A DNA stretch of 6,787 nt from Candidatus Peribacteria bacterium (GCA_031261265.1 JAISKI010000027.1:1-6787), one strand, 5' to 3'; counted from the stretch's first letter, positions 1-5,018 are shown. The notes: generated from the letters alone by a model not told the origin. Translations and numbers: made by a program.

Positions 1-143
1 CTACATTTTCTCATGTGAAACAGAAAGCTAATTTACATAGATGATTAAAAAAGAAGAGAAAACTTAAAGTTCTTGACCAATTTTTATGAAAATAACCACA
101 CAAAAGTAACATTATGCCGGAAATTTAGTAAAAAAAACTCTGT

Positions 144-1049
144 TTATATTTCCACGGTTTGTAGACTCCCATCTGGGTCAAGATACTGAAGCTTATAGGC
201 GGTGAGTTGCATAGGGAGAACATCTTCTTTACCATAGAAATAATCTCCTACAATGGGTAATCCATGGTGAGAAAGGTGATATCTGATTTGATGAGTACGA
301 CCCGTGAGAATTTGTAAATGAAGATTACAGAAGATTTCTCCGGAAGACTTCTGAAGATTGAACGATTCTATCTTCGTTATTCCTATCTTCGGCGTTCGAT
401 TAGAAACTTTTGCGAAGACATCTTCTTGAATATAGTAGGGGAGTCAGCTTTTTTCAATCTCATTCAAAAATGTTTTTCCCGTTTCGGTCACTTCACAGGT
501 GGCACGATAAAACTTCTGGAGAGGAACCGCTTCTTTTTCTGCAATCGTTGGAAGTTCTGCTTTCTGCTGAAAAAGCTCCTTAAAATGCTTGAGTCCCGCT
601 TCGGTCTTGGCGATCACCATAATCCCATCCGTTTCCTTATCTAATCTATGGATGAGTCCTGCACGGATGAAATTGCTGTAGCTCGGCAGATTTTTAAAAT
701 GATGATAAAGAAATCCCACCACAGAAGGTTGATTCACATCTCGAATACTGTTAGGATGAGAGAGGACACCTTTGGGTTTATTGAGAATGAGATAATCCTC
801 TTTTTCTACCAAAATGGGAATATCAATTTTAGGAGCTTCCTCCAAGATGACAGGAGAGAGGTATCTTTCCAAATTATCAATAAAAATCTGATCTCCATTT
901 TTCAGCTGATAGGATTTTTTTACTTCCTTCTCATTTACCTTAATCCCACCTCTGGCGATAATATGATGAAAAAAATTTCTGGAATAGGAAAACTCTTTGC
1001 TGAGTCGGGTATCAATACGTTGGGGGCTTCAGGTATAGGGGAGATTCAT
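144..1049 (-). CDS. rluD: RluA/RluD-family 23S rRNA pseudouridine synthase with S4 domain (two TGA=Gly codons)
   Basis: This cytoplasmic RNA-modifying enzyme isomerises specific uridines to pseudouridine, probably in 23S rRNA. The 301-residue product has an N-terminal S4 RNA-binding domain (about residues 10-60). It then has the three synthase motifs: LILNKPKGVLSHP (87-99), the catalytic box HRLDKETDG (134-142, catalytic Asp137), and GRTHQIRYHLSHHGLP (250-265) leading into IVGD. Codons 7 (1031-1029) and 202 (446-444) are TGA. If TGA were a stop, motif III would be lost, and reading it as Gly gives a family-typical length. I chose the ATG at 1049 because it gives a complete S4 domain and sits right behind a promoter. 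A TTG at 872 would cut the S4 domain off. The gene is divergent from atpE and ends in TAA. RluD is the likeliest subfamily, but RluB/C-type target specificity cannot be excluded. Confidence 0.93.
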
Positions 1050-1055
1050 AAGGGG

Positions 1056-1083
1056 AGTATAGGATTTGGAAAATGATTTTCAA
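1056..1083 (-). promoter_or_regulatory. Sigma-70-like promoter of the rluD-like gene, predicting a leaderless mRNA
   Basis: On the minus strand TTGAAA (1083-1078) is followed after exactly 16 bp by TATACT (1061-1056). The spacing is the same as in two other promoters in the window. A start about 7 nt after the -10 would fall on the A of the ATG at 1049, so the transcript would have no 5' leader. No Shine-Dalgarno is present. Confidence 0.6.
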
Positions 1084-1090
1084 TAGGAAA

Positions 1091-1177
1091 CCATCCCTGA
1101 ACCTACGTTTGTAATGGGCTTGCAAAGTGGATGGATTTTTTTAGACTCTAGAGAGAAGAGTCAGATTTTTATTTTTT
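1091..1177 (+). promoter_or_regulatory. Two weak terminator-like hairpins in the atpE upstream region
   Basis: CCATCC (1091-1096) can pair with GGATGG (1129-1134) and is followed by a T-run (1136-1142). GACTCT (1144-1149) pairs with AGAGTC (1157-1162) around a 7-nt loop, and a T-rich tract leads up to atpE. They could be attenuators or insulators against upstream transcription, or simply sequence around the atpE promoter. A -10-like TATTAT (1182-1187) lies 4 nt before the ATG. The pairing is short, so this is a tentative call. Confidence 0.3.
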
Positions 1178-1191
1178 ATTTTATTATTACT

Positions 1192-1632
1192 ATGACCATT
1201 GCAATAGGTGCAACAGTTGCGATTATTCTTGCCACTTTGGGGGTGACGATTGGGCAGGGACGAATCACTAAAACTTCCATGAAAAATCTGGGTGTAAATC
1301 CAGAACTCCAGTCTACCTTGATTATGATGACGATTCTCGGAGTAGCTTTGGTGGAATCGTGTGCAATTTATGGATTGATTGTTGCTTTCCAGATTCTCTG
1401 AGCTAGTGATCTTTCTTGGACGACTTCCCTCTTTGCTGGTTTGACGGTGGGAATCCCTGCGATGATTGTGGGATTGGTTGAAGGAGGTATCGCAAAAAAC
1501 GCAATGGATGCTGTCCTGAGAAATCCTGAAGCCAAAGGGAAGATTATGACGGCGATGATTATCTTTATCGCGTTGATAGAGTCGTGTGCAATTTATGGAT
1601 TGATTGTCGCTTTTAGAATTTTAAGTGCATAG
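1192..1632 (+). CDS. atpE: F-type ATP synthase subunit c, fused tandem double hairpin (four TM helices; TGA=Gly at codon 70)
   Basis: This is the rotor-ring proteolipid of the F1Fo ATP synthase. A usual F-type c has one hairpin of 70-90 residues, but this product has 146 residues and two hairpins. Helices are at about 3-24, 42-69, 77-103 and 117-144. The essential carboxylates are Glu55 and Glu130, both in an ESCAIYGLIVAF block. Hairpin 1 has Gln22 exactly 33 residues before Glu55 and Ser56 after it, as in Na+-binding c subunits (Q32/E65/S66 in Ilyobacter). Hairpin 2 has Glu97 at the matching place. The polar loop is R110-N111-P112 in hairpin 2, but V35-N36-P37 in hairpin 1, where the conserved Arg is missing. 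The hairpins are joined through TGA (1399-1401) read as Gly. The second half has no credible start of its own. I prefer the ATG at 1192; an in-frame ATG at 1114 adds 26 unconvincing residues. Confidence 0.88.
1354..1613 (+). repeat. Near-identical 35-bp direct repeat inside atpE (1354-1388 and 1579-1613)
   Basis: Both copies encode the ion-binding helix segment ESCAIYGLIVAF. They match at 33 of 35 bases, with a 26-base exact run (1357-1382 and 1582-1607), including synonymous positions. The other parts of the two hairpins have diverged strongly. This points to duplication of one hairpin followed by local gene conversion, or to selection at the nucleotide level. Confidence 0.85.
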
Positions 1633-1665
1633 TGTTGCAGACAACCTCCTTTGTTGACTTGATTG

Positions 1666-1845
1666 CCCCCTCTCTTCCGACCCCAAACTTGTAGGGTCTC
1701 CCTCCCCGCTGTACAGCGGGGAAAACTGTACATATCGTTTTCTGCACAGAGTTTGTCTCCCTGTCAGGGGAGAGGGAGGAGGACAAGTAGGAGGACAAGT
1801 AGGGATAGGGCTCGTCCCTATCCGATGAGGACGACGGAAGAGGGG
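1666..1845. repeat. GC-rich hairpin cluster between atpE and the GNAT gene, possible MITE-like remnant
   Basis: The ends are imperfect inverted repeats: CCCCCTCTCTTCCGA (1666-1680) against the complement of CGACGGAAGAGGGG (1832-1845), with a 2-nt indel. Inside are an 18-bp perfect palindrome CCCCGCTGTACAGCGGGG (1704-1721), a hairpin with TCTCCC/GGGAGA arms (1756-1773), a tandem direct repeat of AGGAGGACAAGT (1777-1788, 1789-1800), and a hairpin with perfect 8-bp arms GGATAGGG/CCCTATCC (1803-1823). No hairpin has a clear U-tract, so simple intrinsic termination is not the obvious reading, although the first could still end the atpE transcript. The base composition differs from the AT-rich genes around it. 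Confidence 0.6.
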
Positions 1846-1860
1846 TTATATACAAAAAGA

Positions 1861-1872
1861 TCAGCCTTTTAT
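1861..1872 (+). promoter_or_regulatory. TCAGCCTT upstream motif, copy 1 (GNAT gene)
   Basis: TCAGCCTTTTAT lies 29 nt before the GNAT ATG. Other copies of TCAGCCTT occur at 2345, 2839 and 5008, always on the plus strand and always upstream of a gene. TATACC (1879-1884) further downstream could be a -10 giving a leaderless start at the ATG. The motif's role is unknown. Confidence 0.4.
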
Positions 1873-1889
1873 ATTCTCTATACCAACTG

Positions 1890-2342
1890 ATGACTACCAT
1901 TAGAAAAGCAACTCTAGCCGATGTAGATCAAGTTCGAGAGCTAGGAAAAAATGTTAAAGGATTTGAAACCTCAGAAGGAACCATCACCTTCCGACCAAAA
2001 GAAATTCTAAAGAATTGTATCAATAAAGAGGATGTCCTTATCTATGTTGCAGAAAATAGAGAAGAGAAAAAAATAGTGGGGTTTATTATAGGAAATCTCA
2101 ATCATTCTCTTAAGAAAGCTGAATTAGAAAATATTTACGTTCACGAAAGTCAAAGACATCAAGGTATCGGGAAAAGTCTGATGGAAGCGATACTAACAGA
2201 GATCACCTCATTAAATATAGAAAATGTTTGTGCACTCACCACGAATACATATATCACAGATTTTACAGCACAATTTAATTTTGAGAAAGGAGAGCAATTT
2301 TTCCGAATGGACTTAGTACTCTCTGATAATTTTAAGAAGTAA
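1890..2342 (+). CDS. GNAT-family N-acetyltransferase
   Basis: This protein probably transfers an acetyl group from acetyl-CoA to an amine. The substrate, which could be a protein N-terminus, a polyamine or another small molecule, cannot be told from the sequence. The 150 residues span one GNAT fold: an N-terminal strand IRKATLADVDQV (4-15), a central strand around KIVGFIIGN (61-69), and motif A IYVHESQRHQGIG (82-94) with the acetyl-CoA pyrophosphate-binding R/Q-x-x-G-x-G signature (RHQGIG, 89-94) followed by helix KSLMEAIL. The C-terminal part F-x-x-x-F-N-F-E-K-G (about 125-134) is typical of the fold. There is no TGA codon and it ends in TAA. It lies between atpE and atpF, ahead of the NUDIX gene in the same direction with a 70-nt gap. 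No ribosome-binding site is visible. Confidence 0.88.
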   Translation: MTTIRKATLADVDQVRELGKNVKGFETSEGTITFRPKEILKNCINKEDVLIYVAENREEKKIVGFIIGNLNHSLKKAELENIYVHESQRHQGIGKSLMEAILTEITSLNIENVCALTTNTYITDFTAQFNFEKGEQFFRMDLVLSDNFKK

Positions 2343-2344
2343 AT

Positions 2345-2356
2345 TCAGCCTTCTAT
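2345..2356 (+). promoter_or_regulatory. TCAGCCTT upstream motif, copy 2 (before the NUDIX gene)
   Basis: TCAGCCTTCTAT begins 3 nt after the GNAT stop codon and 68 nt before the NUDIX ATG. A second shared block, TTTCTCTTTTA (2394-2404), lies nearer the start and recurs in the atpF upstream region. Confidence 0.35.
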
Positions 2357-2412
2357 CGAATAGGGGCGGGGGTTGCTTACGAGATTTCTCTTTTATTTTC
2401 ATATCTATCATA

Positions 2413-2835
2413 ATGGAACAGCAAATTCCTTCTTGTTTTTATAGGATTAGTGCAAAAGCATTGATTTTAGATAAAGAAAAGAAGTTTCTCTTGAATAAGG
2501 AAGATAACGGACGTTGGGAATTCCCTGGAGGAGGACTAGATCGAGGAGAAAATCCGCAAGAGGGAATTGCAAGAGAGCTTCAGGAGGAAATGAATATTCA
2601 TGCAAAAAAAGTAAGTGATACTCCTGCTTATTTTGTCACCTCAAAAAATTTGAAAGATTTCCGGATTGCAAATGTTCTGTATGAAACGCTAATTGATGAA
2701 GGAGAACTTGCTCATATTACTCCTTCTGAGGAGTGTGTAGAAATAGGTTTTTTTACTAAAGAAGAGGCAAAAAAATTAGATCTTTATCCTAATGTGGAAG
2801 AATTTCTCAAGGTATTTAATCCTGATAATCACTAA
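2413..2835 (+). CDS. NUDIX hydrolase (MutT-like)
   Basis: NUDIX enzymes hydrolyse a nucleoside diphosphate linked to another moiety, such as oxidised dNTPs, NDP-sugars or dinucleotides. The substrate here is not predictable. The 140-residue product has the fold's usual start (ALILDKEKKFLLNKED, 16-31), then RWEFPGGG (34-41). The Nudix box GX5EX7REUXEEXGU runs from Gly40 through Glu46 to R54-E55-L56-Q57-E58-E59 and ends N61-I62. All metal-binding glutamates are present, but the late Gly of the box is Asn61. There is no TGA codon and the stop is TAA. It follows the GNAT gene by 70 nt and precedes atpF by only 30 nt, so co-transcription with atpF is likely. A house-cleaning or nucleotide-metabolism role is an inference from the family only. 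Confidence 0.9.
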   Translation: MEQQIPSCFYRISAKALILDKEKKFLLNKEDNGRWEFPGGGLDRGENPQEGIARELQEEMNIHAKKVSDTPAYFVTSKNLKDFRIANVLYETLIDEGELAHITPSEECVEIGFFTKEEAKKLDLYPNVEEFLKVFNPDNH

Positions 2836-2838
2836 TAA

Positions 2839-2850
2839 TCAGCCTTTTAT
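2839..2850 (+). promoter_or_regulatory. TCAGCCTT upstream motif, copy 3 (before atpF)
   Basis: TCAGCCTTTTAT begins 3 nt after the NUDIX stop and 27 nt before the atpF ATG. The arrangement closely matches the GNAT upstream region. It is followed by TTTCTCTTTTA and then TTTACT (2857-2862) just before the ATG, which could serve as a -10 for a near-leaderless start. Confidence 0.4.
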
Positions 2851-2865
2851 TTCTCTTTTACTTCA

Positions 2866-3339
2866 ATGGACATCAAAATCGACCTCCTCATTGCCCAAAT
2901 CGTGAATTTCGCTATTCTCTTCTTTCTCGCGAAGTGGCTTTTTGGTGATAAGATTATCAAAGCGATAGAAGAGAGGAAACAGTTGATTAAAAAGCTGAAA
3001 CTTGCCGATGATGAATACGCTAGAATGATTGAACTCGCCAAAAAAGAGAGCAATAAAATCATCACGAAAGCCAACAAGAAAAAGGAAACCATTCTCAGCG
3101 AGGGGAAGATGATTGCCGATGAGGAGAGGAAAAAAGTCTTGGATTTGGCGATGAGTAAAGGAGAAGTCATCGTGCAAGAGGCAGAAGCAAAAGGAAAAAG
3201 AATGCAGAAGGAATTGGAAGCGGAGCGGACGGATGGGGTTATCTCCACGACTCAGCTGGTGGTGAATAAGTTGTTGGATACTCACGAAGAATTGAAAGAC
3301 GAGTATTTGCAGACGATAGCGAAGGAATTGAAGAAATAG
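2866..3339 (+). CDS. atpF: F-type ATP synthase subunit b
   Basis: Subunit b is the peripheral stalk that ties the F1 head to the membrane sector. The 157-residue product has one N-terminal membrane helix (about residues 7-27, with the family pattern NFAILFFLAKWLFGDKI). A charged amphipathic helix of about 120 residues follows, rich in Lys, Glu and Ala, expected to form the b-b coiled coil. The EERKQLIKKLKLADD stretch (about 36-50) matches the usual start of the stalk. Length is normal. There is no TGA codon and the stop is TAG. Normally atpF directly follows atpE and precedes atpH. Here it is separated from atpE by two enzyme genes and followed by a DUF559 cassette, so its operon appears broken or rearranged. 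No Shine-Dalgarno is seen. Confidence 0.9.
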   Translation: MDIKIDLLIAQIVNFAILFFLAKWLFGDKIIKAIEERKQLIKKLKLADDEYARMIELAKKESNKIITKANKKKETILSEGKMIADEERKKVLDLAMSKGEVIVQEAEAKGKRMQKELEAERTDGVISTTQLVVNKLLDTHEELKDEYLQTIAKELKK

Positions 3340-3357
3340 GAGATTTTTTCTAAACCC

Positions 3358-3418
3358 CATTGATGTTTTTTTCTAAACCCCATCCCCCCTTCGGGGTACT
3401 TCCCCTCAATAGGGGAAG
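3358..3418. repeat. Left inverted-repeat arm of the DUF559 cassette
   Basis: It contains CTAAACCCC (3374-3382), a small CCC-TTCG-GGG hairpin (about 3387-3396), and a perfect hairpin CTTCCCCT-CAAT-AGGGGAAG (3399-3418). The same order appears in inverse on the right side. Confidence 0.65.
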
Positions 3419-3451
3419 ACTATTCACACTTTATTTGATATTAGAAGAGAA

Positions 3452-3853
3452 ATGAGCTATTATGCGTTCTACTATTATCATTCAAAACTTATTCCTTATG
3501 CTCAAATCAACAGGTTGAAAGAAGTAATGACCAAACCAGAAGCGTTGGTGCGACATTGTATCTTGAAGGGGAAGAAATTGAAATACAAATTCAGAAGACA
3601 GAAACCTATTGAGAATTTTATCTTGGATTTTTATTGTCCAGAGCTTAAATTGTGAATAGAAGTTGATGGCGGTTATCATAAAGAAGAAGCACAAGCAGAA
3701 TACGATGAAATGAGAACAAAAAGTCTGAATACTTTTGGGGTTAAAATTATCAGAGTTAGTAATGAAGAAGTGTTGGGAAATTTGGACTGAGTAGGATATT
3801 ATCTGGAAACTCAAATCCAAGAAAGAGCCAAAGAAATAGCAAAAAAAGTGTAG
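3452..3853 (+). CDS. DUF559-family (Vsr-like, PD-(D/E)xK fold) endonuclease, two TGA=Gly codons
   Basis: DUF559 proteins share the very-short-patch-repair endonuclease fold, and a DNA nicking or cleaving role is inferred from that. The 133-residue product shows the family core: TKPEALVRHCILKG (27-40), KFRRQKPIENFILDFYCPE (46-64) with candidate catalytic Asp59, and GIEVDGGYH (68-76) with Glu70 and Asp72. A C-terminal EYDEMRTKSLNTFGVKIIRV follows. Codons 68 (3653-3655) and 113 (3788-3790) are TGA. Read as Gly they give LKLGIEVDGG and GNLDGV, matching the family. As stops they would cut the protein before its active-site Glu/Asp. The first 25 residues are unusually Tyr-rich. The gene is boxed in by inverted repeats. 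A purine-rich GAAGAGAA precedes the ATG, but no true Shine-Dalgarno. The stop is TAG. Confidence 0.85.
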
Positions 3854-3858
3854 TGGGT

Positions 3859-3914
3859 TTCCCCCTATTGAGGGGGAAGAGCGAAGCGAAGGGGTTTAGA
3901 AAAGAAATCCATTG
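3859..3914. repeat. Right inverted-repeat arm of the DUF559 cassette, possible terminator
   Basis: A perfect hairpin TTCCCCCT-ATTG-AGGGGGAA (3859-3878) starts 6 nt after the nuclease stop. GCGAAGCGAAGGGGTTTAGAA and CCATTG (3909-3914) follow. The arm is the inverse of the left one, with the loop sequence also complementary (CAAT/ATTG). The hairpin may also end the nuclease transcript. Confidence 0.65.
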
Positions 3915-3976
3915 AAACATATAACCAGTTCATAAGCGTATTTCTAAGAAACACCTACTTTTTTTTGAATTTAGAC

Positions 3977-4004
3977 TTGACATTATATTATTATTAGCTA
4001 TAAT
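3977..4004 (+). promoter_or_regulatory. Perfect-consensus sigma-70 promoter of the DMT transporter gene
   Basis: TTGACA (3977-3982) and TATAAT (3999-4004) both match the consensus fully, with a 16-bp spacer. Transcription should start near 4011, leaving a leader of about 75 nt before the ATG at 4085. This is the strongest promoter in the window and looks self-contained, as in a transferred gene. Confidence 0.85.
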
Positions 4005-4010
4005 GTAAAT

Positions 4011-4042
4011 GTTGATAAGGGTAAAAATATCTTCTTATCAGC
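4011..4042 (+). promoter_or_regulatory. Leader hairpin at the predicted 5' end of the transporter mRNA
   Basis: GTTGATAAG (4011-4019) pairs with CTTATCAGC (4034-4042) around a 14-nt loop, with one T-G wobble. It sits at the predicted transcript start. It could stabilise the mRNA end or be an operator for a regulator; the loop shows no riboswitch that I recognise. Confidence 0.45.
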
Positions 4043-4073
4043 AATGCCGAACAAAAATAACAATAAAATAAAT

Positions 4074-4079
4074 AGGAAA
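4074..4079 (+). promoter_or_regulatory. Shine-Dalgarno-like AGGAAA before the transporter ATG
   Basis: AGGAAA ends 5 nt before the ATG at 4085 and fixes the start. It is the only plausible Shine-Dalgarno in front of any gene in this window. Confidence 0.5.
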
Positions 4080-4084
4080 TTTTT

Positions 4085-4918
4085 ATGGAAAAGAAAACTT
4101 CAATTGGGATTGTAGGGATTATCGGTATTTGGTTAACAGCCGGTATTGCTCTACCATTCGTCAATGTGTTGGATATGTTTTCCCCAACACAATTGATGGT
4201 TTTTCGAGGCTTTCTGACTGCTATAATAGCACTTATTGGGCTTCGTGGTAATGTCGGTCGTGTGGATAAATACACGATAGGTATTGCGGTAATATTACCT
4301 CTTGCAACTCTTGGGTTGTTTGAAGGAATTAGAAATTGGGGTGCTGGTCCAACAATTATCATAATTACAGCAACTCCATTGGTAAATGTTATTATTGGTG
4401 CTTTTACGGGTCGCAAGATTTCGTTAGCATCAATTATTGGTTTAGTGTTAATATTGGGAGGAGTAATCCTTGCTCGTTGGGGTGGAAACTTTAATTGGAC
4501 AGGGTTTGCTTGGTCGTTATTTGGAACATTGATGAACGGTATTTTGTATGAGTGTTTCGCTCGTGCAAAAGCGAAGCCACTCCAAAAGTGTTTTTATTCC
4601 TCTATGGGGATGGGAATTGTTGGTACTTTGCTGAGTATTGGCTCATCGTGGTCAGCGATTTCTGAACCCAAAGTTGCTCTCGTTATTCTTGGATTTGCAT
4701 TTATAGGGGGATTTCTCTATTGGATTGCTAATCTAGTCGCATTTGAAAATTTGCCGACAACCGAGGCGAGTATCCTTGCCCAAGGAGAAACACCTGCGGT
4801 TATTCTTGGTGCAACTCTATTACTTGGAGAACGACTTTCATTGGTTCAATGGACAGGAGTCGTAATCGCTCTTTATGGAGCGTGGCACCTATCGAAATGG
4901 TTATCGAAACAAACATAG
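4085..4918 (+). CDS. EamA/DMT-superfamily transporter (10 TM helices)
   Basis: This inner-membrane carrier of the drug/metabolite transporter superfamily probably exports or imports a small metabolite. The substrate is not predictable. The 277 residues contain two EamA repeats (about 8-130 and 133-272) with five helices each, for example TM1 7-28, TM2 34-53 and TM3 63-86. The C-terminal signature is clear: TEASILAQGETPAVILGATLL (about 228-248), then LGERLSLVQWTGVVIALYGAW. None of its 35 Gly codons is TGA, whereas native genes with TGA use it for 8 of 54. Seven of eight Arg codons are CGN, while the DUF559, recombinase and ATP synthase genes mostly use AGA/AGG. With its own promoter, ribosome site and terminator, it looks like a recently acquired gene from a standard-code donor. 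It ends in TAG. Confidence 0.9.
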   Translation: MEKKTSIGIVGIIGIWLTAGIALPFVNVLDMFSPTQLMVFRGFLTAIIALIGLRGNVGRVDKYTIGIAVILPLATLGLFEGIRNWGAGPTIIIITATPLVNVIIGAFTGRKISLASIIGLVLILGGVILARWGGNFNWTGFAWSLFGTLMNGILYECFARAKAKPLQKCFYSSMGMGIVGTLLSIGSSWSAISEPKVALVILGFAFIGGFLYWIANLVAFENLPTTEASILAQGETPAVILGATLLLGERLSLVQWTGVVIALYGAWHLSKWLSKQT

Positions 4919-4954
4919 TAGTTTTGTATTTGAGACTACTAAATCGTAAAACAG

Positions 4955-4982
4955 AAATCGGCGGATTATTTCTCCGATTTTT
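4955..4982 (+). terminator. Intrinsic terminator of the transporter gene
   Basis: AAATCGG (4955-4961) pairs with CCGATTT (4974-4980) around a 12-nt loop and the T-run continues to 4982. It lies 36 nt after the transporter stop and closes the promoter-gene-terminator unit. Confidence 0.7.
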
Positions 4983-5007
4983 GCATTATACTATAATAAA
5001 AAATTTT

Positions 5008-5018
5008 TCAGCCTTTTT
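5008..5018 (+). promoter_or_regulatory. TCAGCCTT upstream motif, copy 4 (before the peptidase E-like gene)
   Basis: TCAGCCTTTTT lies 81 nt before the ATG at 5089 and downstream of the transporter terminator. It is followed by a pyrimidine-rich stretch, as in the other copies. TTACT (5081-5085) just before the ATG resembles the -10-like elements of other genes. Confidence 0.3.

Larger units (their letters stand above)
3358..3914. mobile_element. Palindrome-flanked DUF559 nuclease cassette (candidate mobile unit)
   Basis: A single nuclease gene is enclosed by long imperfect inverted repeats, left about 3358-3418 and right about 3859-3914. Both arms read, from outside in, CAWTG..., then TTTTCTAAACCCC, a variable GC-rich part, then a terminal hairpin with a CAAT or ATTG loop. 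A 17-nt block, TTTTTTCTAAACCCCAT, occurs twice at the left edge (3344-3360, 3367-3383), as if an end had been duplicated. The unit begins just behind the atpF stop. I infer mobility from the structure; no transposase is encoded. Confidence 0.55.

Noticed and set aside
1..143. End of a further gene at the window start
   Set aside because: No frame with a plausible product on either strand; stop codons occur in short order even with TGA as Gly.
318..644. 108-residue plus-strand open frame
   Set aside because: It lies antisense inside the rluD-like gene and has no family features.
648..1076. 142-residue open frame on the plus strand
   Set aside because: It is antisense to the rluD-like gene, which has clear family motifs; the translated product resembles nothing I know.
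1114..1191. Extended N-terminus of atpE from the ATG at 1114
   Set aside because: The extra 26 residues come from the T-rich upstream tract and do not belong to a c-subunit fold.
1399..1401. TGA as a true stop, giving two separate single-hairpin c subunits
   Set aside because: The second half has no ATG before its first helix; the only candidate start, TTG at 1441, would cut into the helix. Seven other TGA codons in the window behave as sense codons.
1613..1900. Open frames on both strands across the hairpin cluster
   Set aside because: Low-complexity translations of repeats and palindromes, overlapping the ends of atpE and the GNAT gene.
2847..3360. Two minus-strand open frames of 133 and 165 residues
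   Set aside because: Both are antisense to atpF, whose helix and coiled-coil pattern is convincing.
4044..4084. Small upstream open frame (ATG at 4044) in the transporter leader
   Set aside because: It has no ribosome site, is out of frame with the transporter and runs over its start; a coupling role cannot be supported.
3994..4416. 140-residue minus-strand open frame
   Set aside because: Antisense to the transporter gene and crossing its promoter.
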